Shown here: in pieces, positions 1 through 11,451 of the stretch
Numbering within the stretch: position 1 is the stretch's first letter
How the letters are laid out: the number at the start of each line of letters is the position of its first letter
NCBI RefSeq assembly: GCF_910591885.1
Contig: NW_025963692.1
Coordinates: 1-64,000, forward strand
Length of the DNA: 64,000 nucleotides
Source of the DNA: Bombus terrestris
Lineage: Eukaryota > Arthropoda > Insecta > Hymenoptera > Apidae
Reading direction: 5' to 3'
The notes under the pieces: generated by a model
Database searches by the model: none
The model's input: the letters and a program-made list of their open reading frames with translations, nothing else
What the model was told of the DNA's origin: nothing
Translations under genes and position numbers: made by a program

Positions 1-3000
1 GGTGTCCCACGTTGTCCCACGTTGTCCCACGTTGTCCCACGGTGTCCAACGATGTCCAACGGTGTCCCACGTTGTCCCACGTTGTCCCACGTTGTCCCAC
101 GTTGTCCCACGTTGTCCCACGATGTCCCACGTTGTCCCACGTTGTCCCACGTTGTCCCACGTTGTCCCACGTTGTCCCACGTTGTCCCACGTTGTCCCAC
201 GTTGTCCCACGTTGTCCCACGTTGTCCCACGGTGTCCAACGATGCCCAACGGTGTCCCACGTTGTCCAACGGTGTCCCACGTTGTCCCACGTTGTCCCAC
301 GTTGTCCCACGATGTCCCACGTTGTCCCACGTTGTCCCACGTTGTCCCACGTTGTCCCACGTTGTCCCACGGTGTCCAACGATGTCCAGCGGTGTCCCAC
401 GTTGTCCAACGGTGTCCCACGTTGTCCCACGTTGTCCCACGTTGTCCCACGTTGTCCCACGATGTCCCACGGTGTCCAACGATGTCCAACGGTGTCCAAC
501 GGTGTCCCACGGTGTCCAACGGTGTCCCACGTTGTCCCACGTTGTCCCACGATGTCCCACGTTGTCCCACGTTGTCCCACGTTGTCCCACGTTGTCCCAC
601 GTTGTCCCACGGTGTCCAACGGTGTCCCACGTTGTCCCACGTTGTCCCACGTTGTCCCACGTTGTCCCACGTTGTCCCACGTTGTCCCACGTTGTCCCAC
701 GGTGTCCAACGATGTCCAACGGTGTCCCACGTTGTCCCACGTTGTCCCACGTTGTCCCACGTTGTCCCACGGTGTCCAACGATGTCCAACGGTGTCCCAC
801 GTTGTCCCACGTTGTCCCACGTTGTCCCACGTTGTCCCACGTTGTCCCACGTTGTCCCACGGTGTCCAACGGTGTCCAACGATGTCCCACGTTGTCCCAC
901 GTTGTCCCACGTTGTCCCACGTTGTCCCACGATGTCCCACGTTGTCCCACGTTGTCCCACGTTGTCCCACGTTGTTCCACGTTGTCCCACGTTGTCCCAC
1001 GTTGTCCCACGGTGTCCAACGGTGTCCAACGATGTCCAACGGTGTCCAACGGTGTCCCACGTTGTCCCACGTTGTCCCACGTTGTCCCACGGTGTCCAAC
1101 GGTGTCCCACGTTGTCCCACGTTGTCCCACGTTGTCCCACGTTGTCCCACGTTGTTCCATGGTTTCCCACGTTGTCCCACGTTGTCCCACGTTGTCCCAC
1201 GTTGTCCCACGTTGTCCAACGGTGTCCCACGGTGTCCAACGGTGTCCCACGTTGTCCCACGTTGTCCCACGTTGTCCCACGTTGTCCCACGTTGTCCCAC
1301 GTTGTCCCACGTTGTCCCACGGTGTCCAACGGTGTCCAACGATGTCCAACGGTGTCCAACGGTGTCCCACGATGTCCACCGATGTCCAACGGTGTCCAAC
1401 GGTGTCCAACGGTGTCCAACGGTGTCCAACGATGTCCAACGATGTCCAACGATGTCCAACGGTGTCCAACGATGTCCAACGATGTCCAACGGTGTCCCAC
1501 GATGTCCAACGATGTCCAACGATGTCCAACGGTGTCCAACGGTGTCCCACGTTGTCCCACGTTGTCCCACGTTGTCCCACGGTGTCCAACGATGTCCAAC
1601 GGTGTCCCACGTTGTCCAACGGTGTCCCACGTTGTCCCACGTTGTCCCACGTTGTCCCACGTTGTCCCACGATGTCCCACGTTGTCCCACGTTGTCCCAC
1701 GTTGTCCCACGTTGTCCCACGTTGTCCCACGTTGTCCCACGTTGTCCCACGTTGTCCCACGTTGTCCCACGTTGTCCCACGGTGTCCGCCGGTGTCCAAC
1801 GATGTCCAACGGTGTCCAACGGTGTCCCACGTTGTCCCACGTTGTCCCACGGTGTCCAACGATGTCCAACGGTGTCCCACGTTGTCCCACGTTGTCCCAC
1901 GTTGTCCCACGTTGTCCCACGATGTCCCACGTTGTCCCACGTTGTCCCACGTTGTCCCACGTTGTCCCACGTTGTCCCACGTTGTCCCACGTTGTCCCAC
2001 GTTGTCCCACGTTGTCCCACGGTGTCCAACGATGCCCAACGGTGTCCCACGTTGTCCAACGGTGTCCCACGTTGTCCCACGTTGTCCCACGTTGTCCCAC
2101 GTTGTCCCACGATGTCCCACGTTGTCCCACGTTGTCCCACGTTGTCCCACGTTGTCCCACGTTGTCCCACGGTGTCCAACGATGTCCAGCGGTGTCCCAC
2201 GTTGTCCAACGGTGTCCCACGTTGTCCCACGTTGTCCCACGTTGTCCCACGTTGTCCCACGATGTCCCACGGTGTCCAACGATGTCCAACGGTGTCCAAC
2301 GGTGTCCCACGGTGTCCAACGGTGTCCCACGTTGTCCCACGTTGTCCCACGTTGTCCCACGTTGTCCCACGATGTCCCACGGTGTCCAACGATGTCCAAC
2401 GGTGTCCAACGGTGTCCCACGGTGTCCAACGGTGTCCCACGTTGTCCCACGTTGTCCCACGTTGTCCCACGTTGTCCCACGTTGTCCCACGTTGTCCCAC
2501 GTTGTCCCACGTTGTCCCACGTTGTCCCACGGTGTCCAACGATGTCCAACGGTGTCCCACGTTGTCCCACGTTGTCCCACGTTGTCCCACGTTGTCCCAC
2601 GTTGTCCCACGTTGTCCCACGTTGTCCCACGTTGTCCCACGTTGTCCCACGTTGTCCCACGTTGTCCCACGGTGTCCAACGGTGTCCCACGTTGTCCCAC
2701 GTTGTCCCACGTTGTCCCACGTTGTCCCACGTTGTCCCACGTTGTCCCACGTTGTCCCACGGTGTCCAACGATGTCCAACGGTGTCCCACGTTGTCCCAC
2801 GTTGTCCCACGTTGTCCCACGTTGTCCCACGGTGTCCAACGATGTCCAACGGTGTCCCACGTTGTCCCACGTTGTCCCACGTTGTCCAACGGTGTCCCAC
2901 GTTGTCCCACGTTGTCCCACGTTGTCCCACGTTGTCCCACGTTGTCCCACGATGTCCCACGTTGTCCCACGTTGTCCCACGTTGTCCCACGTTGTCCCAC

Positions 3001-3720
3001 GTTGTCCCACGTTGTCCCACTTTGTCCCACGTTGTCCCACGTTGTCCCACGGTGTCCAACGATGCCCAACGGTGTCCCACGTTGTCCAACGGTGTCCCAC
3101 GTTGTCCCACGTTGTCCCACGTTGTCCCACGTTGTCCCACGATGTCCCACGTTGTCCCACGTTGTCCCACGTTGTCCCACGTTGTCCCACGTTGTCCCAC
3201 GGTGTGCAACGATGTCCAGCGGTGTCCCACGTTGTCCAACGGTGTCCCACGTTGTCCCACGTTGTCCCACGTTGTCCCACGTTGTCCCACGATGTCCCAC
3301 GGTGTCCAACGATGTCCAGCGGTGTCCAACGGTGTCCCACGGTGTCCAACGGTGTCCCACGTTGTCCCACGTTGTCCCACGTTGTCCCACGTTGTCCCAC
3401 GTTGTCCCACGTTGTCCCACGTTGTCCCACGTTGTCCCACGGTGTCCAACGATGTCCAACGGTGTCCCACGTTGTCCCACGTTGTCCCACGTTGTCCCAC
3501 GTTGTCCCACGATGTCCCACGTTGTCCCACGTTGTCCCACGTTGTCCCACGTTGTCCCACGTTGTCCCACGGTGTCCAACGGTGTCCCACGTTGTCCCAC
3601 GTTGTCCCACGTTGTCCCACGTTGTCCCACGTTGTCCCACGTTGTCCCACGTTGTCCCACGGTGTCCAACGATGTCCAACGGTGTCCCACGTTGTCCCAC
3701 GTTGTCCCACGTTGTCCCAC
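1..3720 (+). repeat. Left sub-region: consensus-rich, repeated ~250-bp block
   Basis: Dominated by runs of GTTGTCCCAC broken by GGTGTCCAAC-GATGTCCAAC pairs. A ~250-bp block beginning GGTGTCCAAC GATGCCCAAC, and continuing through GTTGTCCAAC, GATGTCCCAC and GATGTCCAGC units, starts at 231, 2,021 and 3,051. Related copies lie at 8,501 and 12,111. Copies differ by single substitutions (GGTGTGCAAC at 3,201) and by whole added or lost units. One CCATGG cassette lies at 1,151-1,170, the only one before 14,541. A GATGTCCAAC-rich block lies at about 1,431-1,620. No gene or unique sequence is present. Confidence 0.85.
1431..1620 (+). repeat. GATGTCCAAC-rich block, first copy
   Basis: An irregular order of units: three GATGTCCAAC, one GGTGTCCAAC, two GATGTCCAAC, a GGTGTCCCAC, three more GATGTCCAAC, then GGT units, a short consensus run and a GTTGTCCAAC. 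Much the same order recurs near 10,211, 10,421, 11,612, 45,480, 59,656 and 62,596. Recurrence of such an irregular pattern is evidence of copying, not chance. Confidence 0.75.
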
Positions 3721-6700
3721 GTTGTCCCACGGTGTCCAACGATGTCCAACGGTGTCCCACGTTGTCCCACGTTGTCCCACGTTGTCCCACGTTGTCCCAC
3801 GTTGTCCCACGTTGTCCCACGGTGTCCAACGGTGTCCAACGATGTCCCACGTTGTCCCACGTTGTCCCACGTTGTCCCACGTTGTCCCACGATGTCCCAC
3901 GTTGTCCCACGTTGTCCCACGTTGTCCCACGTTGTTCCACGTTGTCCCACGTTGTCCCACGTTGTCCCACGTTGTACCACGTTGTCCCACGTTGTCCCAC
4001 GGTGTCCAACGATGTCCAACGGTGTCCAACGGTGTCCCACGGTGTCCAACGGTGTCCCACGTTGTCCCACGTTGTCCCACGTTGTCCCACGTTGTCCCAC
4101 GTTGTCCCACGTTGTCCCACGTTGTCCCACGTTGTCCCACGTTGTCCCACGTTGTCCCACGTTGTCCCACGTTGTCCCACGTTGTCCCACGGTGTCCAAC
4201 GGTGTCCAACGGTGTCCAACGGTGTCCAACGATGTCCAACGGTGTCCAACGGTGTCCCACGGTGTCCAACGGTGTCCAACGGTGTCCCACGTTGTCCCAC
4301 GTTGTCCCACGTTGTCCCACGTTGTCCCACGTTGTCCCACGATGTTCCACGTTGTCCAACGATGTCCAACGGTGTCCCACGTTTTCCCACGTTGTCCAAC
4401 GATGTCCAACGGTGTCCCACGTTGTCCCACGTTGTCCTACGTTGTCCCACGTTGTCCCACGTTGTCCCACGTTGTCTCACGTTGTCCCACGTTGTCCCAC
4501 GGTGTCCAACGGTGTCCAACGATGTCCAACTGTGTCCAACGGTGTCCCACGTTGTCCCACGTTGTCCCACGTTGTCCCACGTTGTCCCACGGTGTCCAAC
4601 GATGTCCAACGGTGTCCCACGTTGTCCCACGTTGTCCCACGATGTCCCACGTTGTCCCACGTTGTCCCACGTTGTCCAACGATGTCCAACGGTGTCCCAC
4701 GTTGTCCCACGTTGTCCCACGTTGTCCAACGGTGTCCAACGGTGTCCCACGGTGTCCAACGGTGTCCCACGTTGTCCCACGTTGTCCCACGTTGTCCCAC
4801 GTTGTCCCACGTTGTCCCACGTTGTCCCACGTTGTCCCACGTTGTCCCACGTTGTCCCACGGTGTCCAACGATGTCCAACGGTGTCCCACGTTGTCCCAC
4901 GTTGTCCCACGTTGTCCCACGTTGTCCCACGTTGTCCCACGTTGTCCCACGTTGTCCCACGATGTCCCACGTTGTCCCACGTTGTCCCACGTTGTCCCAC
5001 GTTGTCCCACGTTGTCCCACGGTGTCCAACGGTGTCCCACGTTGTCCCACGTTGTCCCACGTTGTCCCACGTTGTCCCACGTTGTCCCACGTTGTCCCAC
5101 GTTGTCCCACGGTGTCCAACGATGTCCAACGGTGTCCCACGTTGTCCCACGTTGTCCCACGTTGTCCCACGTTGTCCCACGGTGTCCAACGATGTCCAAC
5201 GGTGTCCCACGTTGTCCCACGTTGTCCCACGTTGTCCAACGGTGTCCCACGTTGTCCCACGTTGTCCCACGTTGTCCCACGTTGTCCCACGATGTCCCAC
5301 GGTGTCCAACGGTGTCCCACGTTGTCCCACGTTGTCCCACGTTGTCCCACGTTGTCCCACGTTGTCCCACGTTGTCCCACGTTGTCCCACGTTGTCCCAC
5401 GGTGTCCAACGATGTCCAACGGTGTCCCACGTTGTCCCACGTTGTCCCACGTTGTCCCACGTTGTCCCACGTTGTCCCACGATGTCCCACGTTGTCCCAC
5501 GTTGTCCCACGTTGTCCCACGTTGTCCCACGTTGTCCCACGGTGTCCAACGGTGTCCCACGTTGTCCCACGTTGTCCCACGTTGTCCCACGTTGTCCCAC
5601 GTTGTCCCACGTTGTCCCACGTTGTCCCACGGTGTCCAACGATGTCCAACGGTGTCCCACGTTGTCCCACGTTGTCCCACGTTGTCCCACGTTGTCCCAC
5701 GGTGTCCAACGATGTCCAACGGTGTCCCACGTTGTCCCACGTTGTCCCACGTTGTCCCACGTTGTCCCACGTTGTCCCACGTTGTCCCACGGTGTCCAAC
5801 GGTGTCCAACGATGTCCCACGTTGTCCCACGTTGTCCCACGTTGTCCCACGTTGTCCCACGATGTCCCACGTTGTCCCACGTTGTCCCACGTTGTCCCAC
5901 GTTGTTCCACGTTGTCCCACGTTGTCCCACGTTGTCCCACGTTGTCCCACGTTGTCCCACGTTGTCCCACGGTGTCCAACGATGTCCAACGGTGTCCAAC
6001 GGTGTCCCACGGTGTCCAACGGTGTCCCACGTTGTCCCACGTTGTCCCACGTTGTCCCACGTTGTCCCACGTTGTCCCACGTTGTCCCACGTTGTCCCAC
6101 GTTGTCCCACGTTGTCCCACGTTGTCCCACGTTGTCCCACGTTGTCCCACGTTGTCCCACGTTGTCCCACGGTGTCCAAAGGTGTCCAACGGTGTCCAAC
6201 GGTGTCCAACGATGTCCAACGGTGTCCAACGGTGTCCCACGGTGTCCAACGGTGTCCAACGGTGTCCCACGTTGTCCCACGTTGTCCCACGTTGTCCCAC
6301 GTTGTCCCACGTTGTCCCACGATGTTCCACGTTGTCCAACGATGTCCAACGGTGTCCCACGTTGTCCCATGTTGTCCAACGATGTCCAACGGTGTCCCAC
6401 GTTGTCCCACGTTGTCCTACGTTGTCCCACGTTGTCCCACGTTGTCCCACGTTGTCTCACGTTGTCCCACGTTGTCCCACGGTGTCCAACGGTGTCCAAC
6501 GATGTCCAACTGTGTCCAACGGTGTCCCACGTTGTCCCACGTTGTCCCACGTTGTCCCACGTTGTCCCACGTTGTCCAACGATGTCCAACGGTGTCCCAC
6601 GTTGTCCCACGTTGTCCCACGATGTCCCACGTTGTCCCACGTTGTCCCACGTTGTCCAACGATGTCCAACGGTGTCCCACGTTGTCCCACGTTGTCCCAC

Positions 6701-8010
6701 GTTGTCCCACGTTGTCCCACGATGTCCCACGTTGTCCAACGATGTCCAACGGTGTCCCACGTTGTCCCACGTTGTCCTACGTTGTCCCACGTTGTCCCAC
6801 GTTGTCCCACGTTGTCCCACGTTGTCCCACGTTGTCCCACGGTGTCCAACGATGTCCAACGGTGTCCCACGTTGTCCCACGGTGTCCAACGATGTCCAAC
6901 GGTGTCCAACGGTGTCCCACGGTGTCCAACGATGTCCAACGGTGTCCCACGTTGTCCCACGTTGTCCCACGTTGTCCCACGTTGTCCCACGTTGTCCCAC
7001 GTTGTCCCACGTTGTCCCACGTTGTCCCACGGTGTCCAACGATGTCCAACGGTGTCCCACGTTGTTCCACGTTGTCCCACGTTGTCCCACGTTGTCCCAC
7101 GTTGTCCCACGTTGTCCCACGATGTCCCACGTTGTCCAACGATGTCCAACGGTGTCCCACGTTGTCCCACGTTGTCCAACGATGTCCAACGGTGTCCCAC
7201 GTTGTCCCACGTTGTCCTACGTTGTCCCACGTTGTCCCACGTTGTCCCACGTTGTCCCACGTTGTCCCACGTTGTCCCACGGTGTCCAACGGTGTCCAAC
7301 GATGTCCAACTGTGTCCAACGGTGTCCCACGTTGTCCCACGTTGTCCCACGTTGTCCCACGTTGTCCCACGTCGTCCAACGATGTCCAACGGTGTCCCAC
7401 GTTGTCCCACGTTGTCCCACGATGTCCCACGTTGTCCCACGTTGTCCCACGTTGTCCAACGATGTCCAACGGTGTCCCACGTTGTCCCACGTTGTCCCAC
7501 GTTGTCCCACGTTGTCCCACGATGTCCCACGTTGTCCAACGATGTCCAACGGTGTCCCACGTTGTCCCACGTTGTCCTACGTTGTCCCACGTTGTCCCAC
7601 GTTGTCCCACGTTGTCCCACGATGTCCCACGGTGTCCAACGATGTCCAACGATGTCCAACGGTGTCCCACGATGTCCAACGATGTCCAACGATGTCCAAC
7701 GGTGTCCAACGGTGTCCCACGTTGTCCCACGTTGTCCCACGTTGTCCCACGGTGTCCAACGATGTCCAACGGTGTCCCACGTTGTCCAACGGTGTCCCAC
7801 GTTGTCCCACGTTGTCCCACGTTGTCCCACGTTGTCCCACGATGTCCCACGTTGTCCCACGTTGTCCCACGTTGTCCCACGTTGTCCCACGTTGTCCCAC
7901 GTTGTCCCACGTTGTCCCACGTTGTCCCACGTTGTCCCACGTTGTCCCACGGTGTCCAACGGTGTCCAACGATGTCCAACGGTGTCCAACGGTGTCCCAC
8001 GTTGTCCCAC
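3721..8010 (+). repeat. Nested segmental duplications, offsets 1,980 and 800 bp
   Basis: Four rare units recur at exactly 1,980 bp: GATGTTCCAC (4,341 and 6,321), GTTGTCCTAC (4,431 and 6,411), GTTGTCTCAC (4,471 and 6,451) and TGTGTCCAAC (4,531 and 6,511). Just upstream, GTTGTTCCAC at 3,931 and 5,901 is offset by 1,970, so one unit was gained or lost between copies. A second duplication at 800 bp relates 6,321-6,770 to 7,121-7,570: GTTGTCCTAC at 6,411/6,771 and 7,211/7,571, TGTGTCCAAC at 6,511 and 7,311. The copies have private substitutions (GTTGTCTCAC only at 6,451, GTCGTCCAAC only at 7,371). The 800-bp event looks later than the 1,980-bp one. Confidence 0.85.
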
Positions 8011-11000
8011 GTTGTCCCACGTTGTCCCACGGTGTCCAACGATGTCCAACGGTGTCCCACGTTGTCCCACGTTGTCCCACGTTGTCCCACGTTGTCCCAC
8101 GTTGTCCCACGTTGTCCCACGTTGTCCCACGTTGTCCCACGTTGTCCCACGTTGTCCCACGTTCTCCCACGTTGTCCCACGTTGTCCCACGGTGTCCAAC
8201 GATGTCCAACGGTGTCCCACGTTGTCCCACGTTGTCCCACGTTGTCCCACGTTGTCCCACGGTGTCCAACGGTGTCCCACGTTGTCCCACGTTGTCCCAC
8301 GGTGTCCAACGATGTCCAACGGTGTCCAACGGTGTCCCACGGTGTCCCACGTTGTCCCACGTTGTCCCACGTTGTCCCACGTTGTCCCACGGTGTCCAAC
8401 GGTGTCCAACGATGTCCAACGGTGTCCAACGGTGTCCCACGTTGTCCCACGTTGTCCCACGTTGTCCCACGTTGTCCCACGTTGTCCCACGTTGTCCCAC
8501 GGTGTCCAACGATGCCCAACGGTGTCCCACGTTGTCCAACGGTGTCCCACGTTGTCCCACGTTGTCCCACGTTGTCCCACGTTGTCCCACGATGTCCCAC
8601 GTTGTCCCACGTTGTCCCACATTGTCCCACGTTGTCCCACGTTGTCCCACGGTGTCCAACGATGTCCAACGGTGTCCCACGTTGTCCAACGGTGTCCCAC
8701 GTTGTCCCACGTTGTCCCACGTTGTCCCACGATGTCCCACGGTGTCCAACGATGTCCAACGGTGTCCAACGGTGTCCCACGGTGTCCAACGGTGTCCCAC
8801 GGTGTCCAACGGTGTCCCACGTTGTCCCACGTTGTCCCACGTTGTCCCACGTTGTCCCACGTTGTCCTACGTTGTCCCACGTTGTCCCACGTTGTCCCAC
8901 GTTGTCCCACGGTGTCCAACGGTGTCCCACGTTGTCCCACGGTGTCCAACGGTGTCCCACGTTGTCCCACGTTGTCCCACGTTGTCCCACGTTGTCCCAC
9001 GTTGTCCCACGTTGTCCCACGTTGTCCCACGTTGTCCCACGTTGTCCCACGTTGTCCCACGTTGTCCCACGTTGTCCCACGTTGTCCCACGGTGTCCAAC
9101 GGTGTCCAACGGTGTCCAACGGTGTCCAACGATGTCCAACGGTGTCCAACGGTGTCCCACGGTGTCCAACGGTGTCCAACGGTGTCCCACGGTGTCCAAC
9201 GGTGTCCCACGGTGTCCAACGGTGTCCCACGTTGTCCCACGTTGTCCCACGTTGTCCCACGTTGTCCCACTATGTCCCACGTTGTCCAACGATGTCCAAC
9301 GGTGTCCCACGTTGTCCCACGTTGTCCTACGTTGTCCCACGTTGTCCCACGTTGTCCCACGTTGTCCCACGTTGTCCCACGTTGTCCCACGGTGTCCAAC
9401 GGTGTCCCACGTTGTCCCACGTTGTCCCACGGTGTCCAACGATGTCCAACGGTGTCCAACGGTGTCCCACGGTGTCCCACGTTGTCCCACGTTGTCCCAC
9501 GTTGTCCAACGGTGTCCCACGATGTCCAACGATGTCCAACGATGTCCCACGTTGTCCAACGATGTCCAACGGTGTCCCACGTTGTCCCACGTTGTCCTAC
9601 GTTGTCCCACGTTGTCCCACGTTGTCCCACGTTGTCCCACGTTGTCCCACGTTGTCCCACGGTGTCCAACGGTGTCCCACGTTGTCCAACGGTGTCCCAC
9701 GATGTCCAACGATGTCCAACGATGTCCAACGGTGTCCAACGGTGTCCCACGTTGTCCCACGTTGTCCCACGTTGTCCCACGGTGTCCAACGATGTCCAAC
9801 GGTGTCCCACGTTGTCCCACGTTGTCCCACGTTGTCCCACGTTGTCCCACGTTGTCCCACGTTGTCCCACGTTGTCCCACGGTGTCCAACGGTGTCCCAC
9901 GTTGTCCCACGTTGTCCCACGTTGTCCCACGTTGTCCCACGGTGTCCAACGATGTCCAACGGTGTCCAACGATGTCCAACGGTGTCCCACGATGTCCAAC
10001 GATGTCCAACGATGTCCAACGGTGTCCAACGGTGTCCCACGTTGTCCCACGTTGTCCCACGTTGTCCCACGTTGTCCCACGTTGTCCCACGTTGTCCCAC
10101 GGTGTCCAACGGTGTCCAACGATGTCCAACGGTGTCCAACTGTGTCCCACGATGTCCACCGATGTCCAACGGTGTCCAACGGTGTCCAACGGTGTCCAAC
10201 GGTGTCCAACGATGTCCAACGATGTCCAACGATGTCCAACGGTGTCCAACGATGTCCAACGATGTCCAACGGTGTCCCACGATGTCCAACGATGTCCAAC
10301 GATGTCCAACGGTGTCCAACGGTGTCCCACGTTGTCCCACGTTGTCCCACGTTGTCCCACGGTGTCCAACGATGTCCAACGGTGTCCCACGTTGTCCAAC
10401 GGTGTCCAACGGTGTCCAACGATGTCCAACGATGTCCAACGATGTCCAACGGTGTCCAACGATGTCCAACGATGTCCAACGGTGTCCCACGATGTCCAAC
10501 GATGTCCAACGATGTCCAACGGTGTCCAACGGTGTCCCACGTTGTCCCACGTTGTCCCACGTTGTCCCACGGTGTCCAACGATGTCCAACGGTGTCCCAC
10601 GTTGTCCAACGGTGTCCCACGTTGTCCCACGTTGTCCCACGTTGTCCCACGTTGTCCCACGATGTCCCACGTTGTCCCACGTTGTCCCACGTTGTCCCAC
10701 GTTGTCCCACGTTGTCCCACGTTGTCCCACGTTGTCCCACGTTGTCCCACGTTGTCCTACGTTGTCCCACGTTGTCCCACGTTGTCCCACGTTGTCCCAC
10801 GTTGTCCCACGGTGTCCAACGGTGTCCCACGTTGTCCCACGTTGTCCCACGTTGTCCCACGTTGTCCCACGTTGTCCCACGTTGTCCCACGTTGTCCCAC
10901 GTTGTCCCACGTTGTCCCACGTTGTCCCACGTTGTCCCACGGTGTCCAACGGTGTCCCACGTTGTCCCACGTTGTCCCACGGTGTCCAACGATGTCCAAC

Positions 11001-11450
11001 GGTGTCCAACGGTGTCCCACGGTGTCCCACGGTGTCCAACGGTTTCCAACGGTGTCCCACGTTGTCCCACGTTGTCCTACGTTGTCCCACGTTGTCCCAC
11101 GTTGTCCCACGTTGTCCCACGTTGTCCCACGTTGTCCCACGGTGTCCAAAGGTGTCCCACGTTGTCCCACGTTGTCCCACGGTGTCCAACGATGTCCAAC
11201 GGTGTCCAACGGTGTCCCACGGTGTCCCACGTTGTCCCACGTTGTCCCACGTTGTCCAACGGTGTCCAACGGTGTCCAACGATGTCCAACGGTGTCCAAC
11301 GGTGTCCCACGTTGTCCCACGTTATCCCATGTTGTCCCACGGTGTCCAACGATGTCCAACGGTGTCCCACGTTGTCCCACGTTGTCCCACGTTGTCCCAC
11401 GTTGTCCCACGTTGTCCCACGTTGTCCCACGTTGTCCCACGTTGTCCCAC
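8011..11450 (+). repeat. Mixed decamer sub-region up to the 1-bp insertion
   Basis: Alternating consensus runs and GGTGTCCAAC/GATGTCCAAC clusters. GTTGTCCTAC units, which put an amber triplet into the - strand, lie at 8,861, 9,321, 9,591, 10,751 and 11,071. Isolated single changes include GTTCTCCCAC at 8,161, ATTGTCCCAC at 8,621, TATGTCCCAC at 9,271 and GTTATCCCAT at 11,321. Apart from the 210-bp tandem pair listed separately, I see no long duplicated segment and no gene. Confidence 0.8.
10191..10610 (+). repeat. 210-bp tandem duplication of a GATGTCCAAC-rich block
   Basis: The unit order from about 10,191 is repeated 210 bp (21 units) downstream. The triple GATGTCCAAC at 10,211 matches 10,421, the double at 10,251 matches 10,461, GGTGTCCCAC at 10,271 matches 10,481, and GTTGTCCAAC at 10,391 matches 10,601. 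It is a single-step duplication of a whole number of units. Confidence 0.8.
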
Positions 11451-11451
11451 A
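11451..11451 (+). other. 1-bp insertion shifting the 10-bp register
   Basis: A single extra A lies between a consensus unit ending at 11,450 and the next unit starting at 11,452. It is the only insertion that breaks the 10-bp register that I found; the other six register changes are losses. Everything from here to 23,112 runs one base later than the left part. Confidence 0.9.

Noticed and set aside
4341..4540. Cluster of unusual units (GATGTTCCAC, GTTTTCCCAC, GTTGTCCTAC, GTTGTCTCAC, TGTGTCCAAC) as a possible inserted element
   Set aside because: All are single-base variants of the decamer in correct register, and the cluster is copied 1,980 bp downstream. There is no foreign sequence, target-site duplication or terminal repeat.
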